A DNA stretch of 64,000 nt from Flavobacterium sp. NKUCC04_CG (GCF_019345525.1 NZ_JAHKRA010000012.1:47404-111403); one strand, 5' to 3'. Shown: positions 53,193-62,872, numbered from the stretch's first letter. Notes: generated by a model not told the origin, from the sequence alone. Translations and numbers: made by a program.

Positions 53193-53615
53193 GTTTACTT
53201 TTATCGTTCTACACACAAAAGTACTGTAAAATTATGGAATTGCGCTGCATGGTTGATCGTTGAAAAGAGGCAATCGCTCGAGGTTCTGGAAGAAGTAACT
53301 CCTAAATTATAACCGTATTCAGATAGGGTATGGGAGTAAAAACACGGATATTAATCGCTTTTTTTGAATTCTATTCGACTGCAATATTTATAATAAAGTA
53401 GTCGTATTCCTGATTTGTAAGGAGCAATAAGCTTTTCTAGTTAGCGATAAGCAATATAAAACGTCAATTCGCTAAAAAAAGAATAAGAGATATGCGGTTT
53501 GTAAGTTGTAGTGTGCTGATAATCTTAGGTATATACTGAGTTATATTGATTAAATTTGTAATCAAATAGATGGGTTTTTATAAAGTATTTTAAAATAAAT
53601 ATTAAAACAATCAGG
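53193..53615. other. Intergenic region, no gene found
   Basis: The 423 bases between the DUF6642-like gene and the plus-strand YiiX-like gene contain no ORF with coding character. No clear terminator or paired promoter was found. Confidence 0.35.
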
Positions 53616-54290
53616 ATGAAAAAATTTAATATAATGTTTGTACTGCTACTTGTAGTTATAGCGAGCAGTTGCAAGGATAAGCCAAAAAACAACCTTAGCC
53701 ACGTTAGCTCTACAGAACAAACAAATCGAGAGATGCATAGCGGGGAGCAATGGAAAAATGGAGATGTCATCTTTCAAACTTCGCGCTCTTCACAGAGTAA
53801 AGCCATACAAATAGCTACCAATTCGAAGTATTCTCATTGCGGTATTATCTTTTTAGATGGTGAGGATTATTTTGTTTTTGAAGCTGGTGATCAGGTGCAG
53901 CGCACCCCATTGAAGGAGTGGATTGCTAGGGGAGAAGAGCAGCATTTTGTAGTCAAGCGCCTTAAAAATGCAGATGAAGTTTTGACATCTGCCGTTTTAA
54001 AAAAGATAAAAAACATTGGGGAAGCTTGGCAGGGAAAGGACTACGATTGGGCTTTTGAATGGTCGGATGATAAAATTTATTGTTCGGAATTGGTTTGGAA
54101 AATGTATCAAAAAACCACTCAGGTCGAATTGGGACAACTTAAAACATTAAGGGATTTTGACTTGACTCATCCCGAAGTTCAAAAAAAACTAAAAGAGCGC
54201 TACGGAAACGACATCCCTTTTGAGGAACCGGTAATAGCACCACAAGATGTATTTGAAAGCGAAAACTTACAAACCGTTTGGTCTAGTTAA
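53616..54290 (+). CDS. YiiX/YebB-like NlpC/P60 cysteine peptidase lipoprotein
   Basis: The 224-residue protein has lipobox ASSC (Cys19). It matches the permuted NlpC/P60 (YiiX) fold: GDVIFQTSRSSQSKAIQIAT (about 49-68), catalytic His74 in KYSHCGIIF, and the nucleophile Cys156 in KIYCSELVWKMY, with the polar residue probably in the segment FVFEAGDQVQ. Members hydrolyse amide or ester bonds and may act on peptidoglycan or lipids. It is alone, without a clear operon partner. Confidence 0.87.
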   Translation: MKKFNIMFVLLLVVIASSCKDKPKNNLSHVSSTEQTNREMHSGEQWKNGDVIFQTSRSSQSKAIQIATNSKYSHCGIIFLDGEDYFVFEAGDQVQRTPLKEWIARGEEQHFVVKRLKNADEVLTSAVLKKIKNIGEAWQGKDYDWAFEWSDDKIYCSELVWKMYQKTTQVELGQLKTLRDFDLTHPEVQKKLKERYGNDIPFEEPVIAPQDVFESENLQTVWSS

Positions 54291-54555
54291 TTAATCATAT
54301 TTCAAGGTATATCTTGTATTAGTAATCTATGTAGTCAAGCGATGGCGAGCTTTTTTATAGCAATCTCGTTTTTAAGGATTGTTGTACGCCGTCTGTAGGG
54401 TATAAACGGACACTTAGTGTGCGTATTCGAACAACAGCAATTGAATTCAAAACATAAGAGTTTAAAAAAGAGCTGATTAGTCATTTATATTTTATTGGCA
54501 TGAAATTCCTTTACAGTGATAGGTAGCAATACCTATTAAACTTATAAAGGAAAAT

Positions 54556-56958
54556 ATGAGTAAAGAGTTTTATTATTTTTTAGTTTTACTAGTAGCGGTC
54601 GTTTTACCGATTCAGGCTCAGCAATTTACCATTTCGGGCAGTTTAATTGATCAGAATAAGCAAGCGATTGAGTGGGCAGAGCTCTATTTGAAAACGGCTG
54701 ATTCTACGGTGGTCAAACAGACTAATACGCAGCTCAATGGGCAATTTGTATTTGAGGATGTACGGTCGGAAAGCTATATTTTGGAGGTCTTATATTTCGG
54801 TAAAATAGCTTATCAAAAACAATTGAAAATCGATACTGATTTTGACTTGGGGCTTATTGAGATCATAGGCGATACCCAATTGGGAGAGATTGTATTGGAA
54901 GCGCAGAAAAAGCGAATCGAGCGCAAGGTTGATCGTATGGTATTTCATGTCGAAAATGCCATAATGGCAACGGGTGGAGATGCCTTAGATGCGCTAAGAG
55001 CCACGCCGGGCATCCGAGTTCAAAATGAAAAAATTACTATGGTTGGTAAAAGCGGTATGGCAGTGCTGATCGACGATCGTTTGATTCAACTTTCTGGTGA
55101 TGATTTAGTCAATTTTCTAAAAACCATTCCTTCGGATCAAATCAAAAGTATTGAGCTGATCACTACACCTCCTGCAAAATATGATGCAGAGGGCAATAGC
55201 GGATTGATCAACATAAAACTAAAAACAGCAAAAAAGGACAGTTGGAATGCATTGATAGGAACGGCATACCTACAGCGTTTTTATCCGAGTACTTCGTTAC
55301 AGGGTAGTTTTAATTACAACAAGAACAACTTTACAATTCAGGCGGCGATCAATGGAGGTAGTGCTACCAGAAGAAATGTCGATCAGGGCAAAACCTACTT
55401 TGAAGAAGAACTTTGGTCAACCAATAATCCCAGAAAAATAGAACAAGATTATATTAGTGCCAGATTGGGAATAGACTATCAGTTATCGCCTAAGTGGAAT
55501 ACCGGCTTGCTTTATTTGGGGAATTTTTACAAAATGAATATTGACGAGGATTCGCAAACAACGCGTTCGGACTATGAGTTTGATAAGGTCAATTCCTATA
55601 TCAAATCGCTATCGGAGTCTCGGACTACTCCCGATCTAAATTCCTTTAATTGGCATAATACCTACAAAATAGATACGATTGGTAGGGAGATAACTATGGA
55701 TTTGGATTATTTTACATATCAAAGTCGTGATCAAAGAGACTATATGGGAAACCAATGGAGGGCTGACCAAATAATCATTCCCAACACCTATTTTGCGGGA
55801 TTAAATACCAATCTCAAAAAACTTAATAACATCTCGGCTAAGACAGACATCGCGTTGCCGACCCACTGGGTCAATTGGACTTTCGGTGGGAAGTTTTCGA
55901 AAACCACCACTCAAAATGAATTGGCATTTTACGACAAACAAAGCGGTATGCCCATTTTAGATTTATCGCAAACCAACACTTTTGATTATACCGAAATCAA
56001 TGAAGCCATTTATCTCGGAATAAACAAAGAAATCAATCCCAAATGGGAGGCGCAATTGGGATTGCGACTGGAAGCGACCCAGACCAAAGGTGTTTCTTTC
56101 AATTACAATCAAACCACTAAAAAGGATTATATAAAATGGTTCCCCACTTTTTATCTCGTTTATAATTCCAATGAAGACAACAGCTGGGCATTAGATTACA
56201 GCAAAAGAGTACGCAGACCAAATTATGAACAACTGAATCCATTTAGAATCAATGAAAATCCCTTTGTTTATATTGAGGGAAATCCGATACTGCAACCGGC
56301 TTTAAGAGACAATTTAAGCTTTTCATATACCTATAAAGACAAATGGATTAATTCCCTATACCTATCCAAGCAAACCGATGGTTTTGAGCAGGTGTCCATC
56401 ATTGATTTAAATACGAATATCACACAGATTATTCCATTAAACTACCTTAAGGAATATGCCGTTGGATTGACGGAGACCTTTACATTCAATACTTGGTCGT
56501 GGTGGAATAGTATGAATACCGTGGATGTATCGTATGTCTATGCCAAATCATCGATTCCGCAGACAGCCGAAACGAATGAAGGAACAAAAACCGCCTTCAG
56601 TTCCAATAATGACTTGATACTTAACCAAAATAAAACGTTATTGATGTCTGTAAACTATTGGATTGATTTCCCGGGTGTCAGTTCTTTTTATACCGAATCG
56701 GGAAGTTCGAGTTTAGATTTGGCGTTTAAGATGATTTTTTTAGACAAAAAATTAACTCTAAATCTCAGTGCAAATGATGTATTGGGCAGTCAACGTGGTT
56801 TGTCAACAAGTAAGACAAACGGGGTGAAAATCAGTTACCGAAATTATTATGATTCTCAGAGCATTCGGCTAGCTGTAAATTATACATTTGGCAATAGTAA
56901 ATTAAAGGTGGCCAAACGAAATTTCGGAAATCAAGAAGAGAATAATAGAGTTAATTAA
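54556..56958 (+). CDS. TonB-dependent-receptor-like outer-membrane beta-barrel protein
   Basis: The 800-residue protein has a signal peptide (about 1-22, IQAQ), a carboxypeptidase-regulatory-like domain (QFTISGSLIDQNKQAIEWAELYLKT about 23-47), a plug-like domain (DALDALRATPGIRVQNEKITMVGKSGMAVLIDDR, about 140-173; SIELITTPPAKYDAEGNSGLINI, about 215-237) and a long beta-barrel ending VNYTFGNSK. It has no clear TonB box. It belongs to the Bacteroidota outer-membrane-beta-barrel (OMP_b-brl_3) class; ligand unknown. It is not paired with a SusD. Confidence 0.88.
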   Translation: MSKEFYYFLVLLVAVVLPIQAQQFTISGSLIDQNKQAIEWAELYLKTADSTVVKQTNTQLNGQFVFEDVRSESYILEVLYFGKIAYQKQLKIDTDFDLGLIEIIGDTQLGEIVLEAQKKRIERKVDRMVFHVENAIMATGGDALDALRATPGIRVQNEKITMVGKSGMAVLIDDRLIQLSGDDLVNFLKTIPSDQIKSIELITTPPAKYDAEGNSGLINIKLKTAKKDSWNALIGTAYLQRFYPSTSLQGSFNYNKNNFTIQAAINGGSATRRNVDQGKTYFEEELWSTNNPRKIEQDYISARLGIDYQLSPKWNTGLLYLGNFYKMNIDEDSQTTRSDYEFDKVNSYIKSLSESRTTPDLNSFNWHNTYKIDTIGREITMDLDYFTYQSRDQRDYMGNQWRADQIIIPNTYFAGLNTNLKKLNNISAKTDIALPTHWVNWTFGGKFSKTTTQNELAFYDKQSGMPILDLSQTNTFDYTEINEAIYLGINKEINPKWEAQLGLRLEATQTKGVSFNYNQTTKKDYIKWFPTFYLVYNSNEDNSWALDYSKRVRRPNYEQLNPFRINENPFVYIEGNPILQPALRDNLSFSYTYKDKWINSLYLSKQTDGFEQVSIIDLNTNITQIIPLNYLKEYAVGLTETFTFNTWSWWNSMNTVDVSYVYAKSSIPQTAETNEGTKTAFSSNNDLILNQNKTLLMSVNYWIDFPGVSSFYTESGSSSLDLAFKMIFLDKKLTLNLSANDVLGSQRGLSTSKTNGVKISYRNYYDSQSIRLAVNYTFGNSKLKVAKRNFGNQEENNRVN

Positions 56959-56969
56959 TTTCCCCTCCC

Positions 56970-56989
56970 CAGCGCTTTTAAGAGCGCTG
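56970..56989 (+). terminator. Hairpin after the barrel gene, possible terminator
   Basis: CAGCGCT (56970-56976), loop TTTAAG, AGCGCTG (56983-56989), inside a looser CCTC/GAGG pairing. It lies 12 bases past the stop at 56958 but lacks a T-run, so function as a terminator is uncertain. Confidence 0.45.
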
Positions 56990-57053
56990 AAAAGAGGAGT
57001 GTAAAGCATGGAGATTAGTGCTTAGATTTACCAATCAATAAGACGGAAAGGGA

Positions 57054-57413
57054 TTAAACTCCAGAAGCGTAAACCTGCTTGAGATAAGCCTTATACAAGC
57101 CAGTAGGTATAGTACGGAGTACTTTTTTTCGCTCCATATAATTATAGGAAAAGAGGATGTTGTCCAGTGAAAAAACAAACACATTTTCAATCGCATTTTT
57201 GACTGTTGCATCGCCTTGGCTATAACAGCGTCCTACTAATTTCAAACAGGTATCTACCATTTCACCGCGCCTTTGTTCCACCATCTTCTGCGTATATTTG
57301 GTGATCACACGAATCAAGGCATAAGAGTTTTTAAAGCGAATGGCTCTTGATATTTCTTTTTTTAATTCCGGAATATTGCTGGTGATTTCATCACCGACTT
57401 CGAGTTGATTCAT
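57054..57413 (-). CDS. Conserved-looking protein of unknown function
   Basis: The 119-residue protein is mostly helical, with VDTCLKLVGRCYSQGDATVKNAIENVFVFSLDNIL (about 52-86) as its most distinctive block. It resembles small cytosolic proteins found in many Bacteroidota genomes (possibly a DUF7674-like family), but I cannot name a function. No signal peptide or membrane helix. It is on the minus strand, divergent from the SusC leader. Confidence 0.6.
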   Translation of the reverse strand: MNQLEVGDEITSNIPELKKEISRAIRFKNSYALIRVITKYTQKMVEQRRGEMVDTCLKLVGRCYSQGDATVKNAIENVFVFSLDNILFSYNYMERKKVLRTIPTGLYKAYLKQVYASGV

Positions 57414-57622
57414 TTAAACATTTATTGGTTCATAGGACAACAGACCAATTTCGTTCCATATTAAAACGAAGGTGCTTAAGTAGTTGTTTATTAGGTATAT
57501 GTGGTTTTTTATTTTTTTTGTTAACCGATAAAAAAGCTATCAAAACGCTAGACTTATTATCGAAATGCTAGGCCAATGGTCAAAATTAATGGAGTCAAAC
57601 AAGAGCTTTTTTTCAACTTCTC

Positions 57623-57650
57623 AAAATATACCATATTTATGGTATATTTT
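57623..57650 (+). promoter_or_regulatory. 28-base perfect dyad upstream of the SusC/SusD promoter
   Basis: AAAATATACCAT (57623-57634), loop ATTT, ATGGTATATTTT (57639-57650): 12-bp perfect arms. It overlaps the place of the -33 element and ends 16 bases before the -7 element at 57667-57674. It is almost certainly a regulator-binding site. It shares half-site ATATACC/GGTATAT with the operator at 35023-35040, but with 8 rather than 4 central bases. Confidence 0.75.
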
Positions 57651-57666
57651 CAAAAAAGCGAAACCC

Positions 57667-57674
57667 TACATTTG
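57667..57674 (+). promoter_or_regulatory. -7 element for the leader ORF and SusC/SusD
   Basis: TACATTTG fits TAnnTTTG. Transcription would begin near 57680, giving a roughly 300-base leader before susC that includes the small ORF at 57731. The -33 position is covered by the dyad. Confidence 0.65.
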
Positions 57675-57730
57675 TACAGTTCTTAAAGGCGAAATAAAAG
57701 CCGGAGCCAATAATTTAAAGTACAGAAATT

Positions 57731-57850
57731 ATGAGTACAATTGATTTGAGTGTAGCAGTCCTTTCTTCAAAGTTTGATGGAAAAACACCATCTGTAAAAT
57801 CAATGCGTCAAAATCTTATGATGGCTTGTCCATACCTGTGTTGCCAATAG
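57731..57850 (+). CDS. 39-residue leader peptide ORF ending CPYLCCQ
   Basis: ATG at 57731 to TAG at 57848-57850 encodes 39 residues beginning MSTIDLSVAVLSSKF and ending ACPYLCCQ, with three Cys codons among the last seven residues (57827-57829, 57839-57841, 57842-57844). It lies within the mRNA leader of susC (134 bases between its stop and the susC ATG). The reading frame has sensible flavobacterial amino acid use and no internal stop. Cys-rich ends in leader peptides are typical of attenuators that stall when cysteinyl-tRNA is scarce. No known family was recognised; it could also be a small secreted or regulatory peptide, though it has no signal sequence. Confidence 0.6.
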   Translation: MSTIDLSVAVLSSKFDGKTPSVKSMRQNLMMACPYLCCQ

Positions 57851-57984
57851 CACAACCCGCTATACTCCGAAAGTAATTCTACGGGAGTTTTATCACTATT
57901 TATTTTTATCGATGCCTGATTGGGCTTTTTAACCTTAGCAAAGATAAAGCTTACGGCTATGTCTATTGTTATAAACTGTTTTTT
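57851..57984 (+). promoter_or_regulatory. Leader region with alternative hairpins before susC
   Basis: After the small ORF stop, CCCG (57856-57859) can pair with CGGG (57882-57885), or ACTCC (57864-57868) with GGAGT (57884-57888); these options exclude each other. GCCAAT inside the ORF end (57843-57848) is complementary to ATTGGGC near 57923, just before TTTTT. Ribosome stalling at the Cys codons would mask the ORF end and shift pairing. An attenuator is suggested but not proven. Confidence 0.45.
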
Positions 57985-60900
57985 ATGAACAAACTTTATA
58001 TCTTATTATTGTTGAGCGTGCTGTTTTCAAATGGTTTACGCGCTCAAGAATTAGTTGTTAGCGGAACCGTTAGCGACAATCAAGGGCCGCTTCCCGGAGT
58101 AACCATTACCGTACCCGGTTCGCCTGATACGGCAACCATGACAGATTTAGACGGACATTATCAAATTCGGGTAGATGCCCAAGGGCTTTTAACTTATTCT
58201 TATTTAGGATATGAAATGGTAAACGAGTCTGTGAAAAACCGACAACAGATTAATATTATTTTAAAAACAACCTCAGAAGAACTGGGGGAAGTTTTAATTA
58301 CCGTTCCTTATGGAACTGCTAAAAAATCGACTTTCACGGGATCGGTTGGTATAGTAAGTGGTGCGAACATTGAAAAAGCACAGGTGAGTAACGTGACCAA
58401 AGCTTTGCAAGGAACCGTTGCTGGTTTGCAATCCTTTTCGGCTAGTGGTCAACCCGGATCCGAGGCTACAATTAGAATTCGAGGTATCGGTTCGGTCAAT
58501 GCGTCGAGTTCGCCACTATATGTAGTAGATGGTGTGCCGTATGATGGAACCTTATCTTCGATTGCAGCATCGGATATTGAATCCATTAGTGTTTTAAAAG
58601 ACGCGGCCTCAGCCACCTTATACGGGTCTAGAGCTGCCAATGGAGTTATTATGGTCACCACCAAACAAGGGCGTAAGAACAGTCCTACCAGTATCGAAAT
58701 CAACTCTAAATACGGTTTTTCCAGTTTAGCGCGTCGCGATTACGACCAGCTCAACACCAATCAATATTTTGAATTGTATTGGGAAGCCTTGCGCAACAGC
58801 CGTTTAGACAATCAATTTACACCCGCTCAGGCCGCTCAATATGCCACGGACAATATCGTAGGTCGTATTGGAATAAACCCTTACGGAACCAATAATCCAC
58901 AACCCGTAGGATTAGACGGTAAATTAACCCCTGGTTTAGAACCTTTATGGAACGACGATTGGCGCGATGCCTTATCGCAAAGTGCCCATTACAAAGAAAT
59001 TAATCTACGTGTTAGTGGGGGGAGTGAAAATGCAAAATACTTTATTTCTGGAGGTTATCTAGACGACCAAGGAGCCGTTATAGAGTCGGGATTTAAACGT
59101 TATAATTTCCGTGCCAATATCACTTCAGATGTTAAAGATTGGCTGCAAGTAGGCTTAAATGTATCAGGAAGTCATTCGATACAAAACTACCCCAAACAAG
59201 ACGATTCGGCCATTTCCAATGTCATTGGTTTTAGCCGTGGAGTGCCGTCTTTTTATCCGATATACGAGCGCAATCTCGAAAACGGAAATTACTTAATCAA
59301 TCCCAATACTGGAGAGCGCATCTTTGACTATGGTAATTATAGAGCAACATCTTATGCCAAATACAACTTGGTGGGATCCATGCCACATGATAAAAATGAA
59401 ATCAAAACCGATGCAGCTTCAATCAGAACCTTTGCTGAGGTGAAATTTTTGGATAACTTAAAATTTAAAACCTCTTTAAACGTCGATTACAACAGTCGTT
59501 TTGAACACAATTATATCAATCCAACTTACGGACCAGCTGCGTTAAACGGTGGAAGTGTTTCCAAATCTAATGTACGTACCTTAGGAATGACCTTTAACAA
59601 CGTTTTAAACTACAATTTAGACATCAACGACCGCAACAGCATTAGTGCAATGGTGGGTCAGGAATTCTACCATTTTAATACATCCAACTTTGAGGGGACT
59701 CGTGAAAAATTGATTACCGATGGTTTTTACGAACCCGATGCGGCATCGGTATTGAGTGCTTTTCAGGGTAATAGTGACGAATACAAACTGTTGAGTTTTT
59801 TCGGAAATGTAGAATATGCCTTAGACAAAAAATACTTCCTTTCGGGATCGGTTCGTTCTGATGGTTCGTCTCGTTTTCATCCAGACAACCGTTGGGGAAC
59901 CTTCTGGTCTGTAGGGGCTTCGTGGAGAGTAATTGAAGAAGACTTTCTTCAAAACCTTCGCAACCGCGGTTTGTCTAACTTATCCCTAAAAATGAGTTAT
60001 GGAGCACAGGGCAACGACAACATCGGTTATTATGCTTACCAAGCCTTGTATGCCATTCAAAATAACTTGGGCGAATCCGGTTTAATCGCTTCGCGTTTGG
60101 CAACGCCAAACTTGAGTTGGGAAACCAATCTTAATCTAAACATCGGTTTGGATTACGGATTCTTTAATAACCGTTTAACGGGGAGCATAGAATATTTTGA
60201 ACGCAAATCGAAAGACTTGTTATTTAATAAATCGTTGGTGCCATCAACCGGATTTTCGTCAACCAGTCAAAACATTGGGGCGATTAAAAACTACGGTTTT
60301 GAATTTACGATCGAAGGAACTCCTATTGCCACACCGGATTGGAACTGGAGACTTTCGTTAAATGCCACCACCTACAAAAACAAAATTGTATCCTTGCCGT
60401 CTGCAGAAATGTGGAGTGGTGCTAAGAAATGGGTTGAGGGCGGTTCCTTGTACGATTTCTATCTAGTGGAATGGGCGGGAGTCAATCCACAAAACGGAAA
60501 TGCACAATGGTATCGTTATGAGGCAGATGGGACTAAGGTTATTACGGAAGACTATGCTTCTACCAAAGAATCCGACAAGGTTAAAAGCGGTAACTCTTTA
60601 CCCGATGTTTCGGGTGGGTTCCAATCGGATTTGTCGTACAAGGGATTTGAATTATCCGCTTTGTTTACTTATTCAATCGGTGGAAAAATATACAATGGTG
60701 ACAAACAGAGTTTGCAGCATTTGGGTTCAGAGGGAACAACTTGGAGTACGGATATGTTAGATCGTTGGACACCGGAAAACACCATTACTGATGTGCCTCG
60801 TTTGACTACCGATCCGAAGAGTTCTTGGCTGAGTCAATCCGATCGTTTCTTGGTAGATCGATCGTTTTTAAAACTTAAAACGGTCACCTTATCTTATAAC

Positions 60901-61083
60901 TTGCCTCAAAACTGGATGCAAAAAGTAAAACTAGAGCGTGTGAGTGTTTATCTGCAAGCGGAGAACCTATTGACATTTACCAAAGAACAAGGTTTGGATC
61001 CGGAGCAAAACCTCGATGGAACTACCTATTACAGATACCCATCGATGAAAACCATTTCCTTTGGAGTCAACGTAAAACTATAA
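57985..61083 (+). CDS. SusC/RagA-family TonB-linked outer-membrane receptor
   Basis: The 1032-residue receptor imports a large nutrient across the outer membrane using TonB energy. Order: signal peptide (about 1-21, RAQE), carboxypeptidase-D-like regulatory domain (VVSGTVSDNQGPLPGVTITVPG, about 24-45), plug with LYVVDGVPYDGTLSSIAASDIESISVLKDAASATLYGSRAANGVIMVTTKQG (about 172-223), then a 22-strand barrel ending with an aromatic strand (ISFGVNVKL). The SusD partner follows after 94 bases. Substrate is unknown: no glycoside hydrolase, sulfatase or peptidase lies near it. Regulation appears to involve the leader and dyad upstream. Confidence 0.96.
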   Translation: MNKLYILLLLSVLFSNGLRAQELVVSGTVSDNQGPLPGVTITVPGSPDTATMTDLDGHYQIRVDAQGLLTYSYLGYEMVNESVKNRQQINIILKTTSEELGEVLITVPYGTAKKSTFTGSVGIVSGANIEKAQVSNVTKALQGTVAGLQSFSASGQPGSEATIRIRGIGSVNASSSPLYVVDGVPYDGTLSSIAASDIESISVLKDAASATLYGSRAANGVIMVTTKQGRKNSPTSIEINSKYGFSSLARRDYDQLNTNQYFELYWEALRNSRLDNQFTPAQAAQYATDNIVGRIGINPYGTNNPQPVGLDGKLTPGLEPLWNDDWRDALSQSAHYKEINLRVSGGSENAKYFISGGYLDDQGAVIESGFKRYNFRANITSDVKDWLQVGLNVSGSHSIQNYPKQDDSAISNVIGFSRGVPSFYPIYERNLENGNYLINPNTGERIFDYGNYRATSYAKYNLVGSMPHDKNEIKTDAASIRTFAEVKFLDNLKFKTSLNVDYNSRFEHNYINPTYGPAALNGGSVSKSNVRTLGMTFNNVLNYNLDINDRNSISAMVGQEFYHFNTSNFEGTREKLITDGFYEPDAASVLSAFQGNSDEYKLLSFFGNVEYALDKKYFLSGSVRSDGSSRFHPDNRWGTFWSVGASWRVIEEDFLQNLRNRGLSNLSLKMSYGAQGNDNIGYYAYQALYAIQNNLGESGLIASRLATPNLSWETNLNLNIGLDYGFFNNRLTGSIEYFERKSKDLLFNKSLVPSTGFSSTSQNIGAIKNYGFEFTIEGTPIATPDWNWRLSLNATTYKNKIVSLPSAEMWSGAKKWVEGGSLYDFYLVEWAGVNPQNGNAQWYRYEADGTKVITEDYASTKESDKVKSGNSLPDVSGGFQSDLSYKGFELSALFTYSIGGKIYNGDKQSLQHLGSEGTTWSTDMLDRWTPENTITDVPRLTTDPKSSWLSQSDRFLVDRSFLKLKTVTLSYNLPQNWMQKVKLERVSVYLQAENLLTFTKEQGLDPEQNLDGTTYYRYPSMKTISFGVNVKL

Positions 61084-61177
61084 CAAACCATAAACCAACA
61101 ATTCAGACCGGCCTTGTATGTAAGACATAAAACATCACAAGGCTGTACAGCGAATTACAAACATAAAATAGTCACTG

Positions 61178-62701
61178 ATGAAAAAAATATATAAACACGG
61201 ACTACTCGTATTGCTCACCTCTTTTTTGGTGGTGTCTTGTGAGTTAGACACGGATCCGACTACAGCGGTGGATGCTGCTGAAGTATTTAAAACCACTACA
61301 GATGCCGATAAAGTATTGACCGGCTCGTGGAGTTACTTGATGGAAACTTTTAACACCTTTGCTAATCCGGGTTATGGAGCCATGTTAAGAGCTAATGATG
61401 CTATGGGATCAGATGTGGTACTGAACACCCGTTACGGGTTCAGTTCGCACTATGCTTTTTCGGCCTTATATGCTAAGGGAAATACCAACAGTTTGAGTTG
61501 GGTATTGGCATATAAAACCATCAATAACATGAATGCCGTTATTAAAAACATCGACTACGCTATCGGATCGGAAACCGACAAAAGCAGAATCAAAGCACAG
61601 GCTTTTGCCTTACGTGGTTTTATGTATTTGCATTTGGCTTCGAGCTATTCCTTTGCCATAGACAAAGACCCCAATGCTTTGGCGGTACCTATTTACACCG
61701 AGCCATCAAATGAGAACACTATAGGCAGACCGGCTGCTACGGTTAGTCAGGTATATGTGCAATCGATTGGCGATTTGGAGCAGGCATTGCAATTAATTCC
61801 AGAAAACTACCAGCGTTCTTCCAAATATAAAATCAATAAACAAGTGGTGTTGGGATTATTATCTAGAGCTACTTTATATGCTAGAGATTGGCAGAAGGCC
61901 AAAACCTATTCCGATCAATTATTGGCAACAGAGCACTATTTGATGAGCGAAACCGAGTACAAAGCGGGCTTTAACGACATACAAAATAGAGAATGGATTT
62001 GGGGCCATCCTCAAACCACGGCGCAGAGTGATGCGAGTTACCAATTTCACTTTTTGGACACGACTACAGAAGAGAGTTATTACTATAGTTTTAATGCCGA
62101 TCCATATTTCAGAACCTTATTTGACGATTCCGACTACCGTAAAAAAATTATCAACTGGGCAACGGATCCTGGAAAAGACCCGAAGAAAGAAGCCTTTGTA
62201 TGGATGCGTGTAGCCAAATTCAAGTTTAAACCGGGTGGTATAGCCGATATTGTTTTGATGCGTACGGCAGAAATGTATTTGATCAATGCGGAAGCTAAGG
62301 CTCGATTGGGTGAGGGAGATGCTTTGGATGTATTAAACCAACTAAAAACCGCACGTGGAGCGGTTACTGCACAGGGATTAAGCGGTCAAGATTTAATTGA
62401 TGCCATTTGGTTGGAGCGTCGTAAAGAACTTTTTGGAGAAGGCTTTAGTTTAACGGATATCGTTAGAAACCAACAAACGGTAGTTCGTAAAGAATATCCT
62501 CAAAATCCAAAAATCGACTATACTTATACCGATGCAGAAGGAAAACCGCAAACCGTTGCTTTAACCCCACAAGGGCATCGCATATTTGTATTCCCTGATC
62601 AAAGTAATTTTGTACCTAATAGTAAATATTACCTATACAGAATTCCGAACTCGGAGGAATTGGAAAACACCGACTTATATAGTGAAATAGCAAAAAGATA
62701 A
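61178..62701 (+). CDS. RagB/SusD-family substrate-binding lipoprotein
   Basis: The 507-residue lipoprotein (signal with VVSC, Cys21) caps the SusC channel and captures ligand. SusD features: ELDTDPTTAVDAAEVFKTTTDADKVLTGSWSYL (about 22-54), the tetratricopeptide-like helices with KAQAFALRGFMYLHLASSYSFA (about 143-164), and the C-terminal RRKELFGEGFSLTDIVRN block (about 418-435). Residue content gives no clue to the ligand. It is the second gene of the operon and is followed by a strong terminator. Confidence 0.95.
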   Translation: MKKIYKHGLLVLLTSFLVVSCELDTDPTTAVDAAEVFKTTTDADKVLTGSWSYLMETFNTFANPGYGAMLRANDAMGSDVVLNTRYGFSSHYAFSALYAKGNTNSLSWVLAYKTINNMNAVIKNIDYAIGSETDKSRIKAQAFALRGFMYLHLASSYSFAIDKDPNALAVPIYTEPSNENTIGRPAATVSQVYVQSIGDLEQALQLIPENYQRSSKYKINKQVVLGLLSRATLYARDWQKAKTYSDQLLATEHYLMSETEYKAGFNDIQNREWIWGHPQTTAQSDASYQFHFLDTTTEESYYYSFNADPYFRTLFDDSDYRKKIINWATDPGKDPKKEAFVWMRVAKFKFKPGGIADIVLMRTAEMYLINAEAKARLGEGDALDVLNQLKTARGAVTAQGLSGQDLIDAIWLERRKELFGEGFSLTDIVRNQQTVVRKEYPQNPKIDYTYTDAEGKPQTVALTPQGHRIFVFPDQSNFVPNSKYYLYRIPNSEELENTDLYSEIAKR

Positions 62702-62723
62702 AGTTGATTAGTTAGTATGAAAG

Positions 62724-62751
62724 AGGCCGCTTAGTTAAGCGGCCTTTTTTT
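62724..62751 (+). terminator. Rho-independent terminator of the SusC/SusD operon
   Basis: AGGCCGCTT (62724-62732), loop AGTT, AAGCGGCCT (62737-62745), then T residues to 62751. It is 23 bases after the susD stop. Confidence 0.93.
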
Positions 62752-62872
62752 GTAAAAGCAAATGGGGTATTTGATGTTTGCTTCTGCCAACATGTATTGT
62801 ATTGATTTCGAATGATTGTTCGTACCAGTATCAGGCTACGAGCTATGTTACTACAAATTGTACAAAAACAGC

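Noticed and set aside
53525..53770. Antisense frame before and over the YiiX-like gene
   Set aside because: It covers the signal peptide of the real gene on the other strand; hydrophobic character is the complement of a signal sequence.
57680..57730. Riboswitch between the -7 element and the leader ORF
   Set aside because: No known aptamer core (SAM, cobalamin, TPP) could be matched; only a small GGC/GCC pairing was seen.
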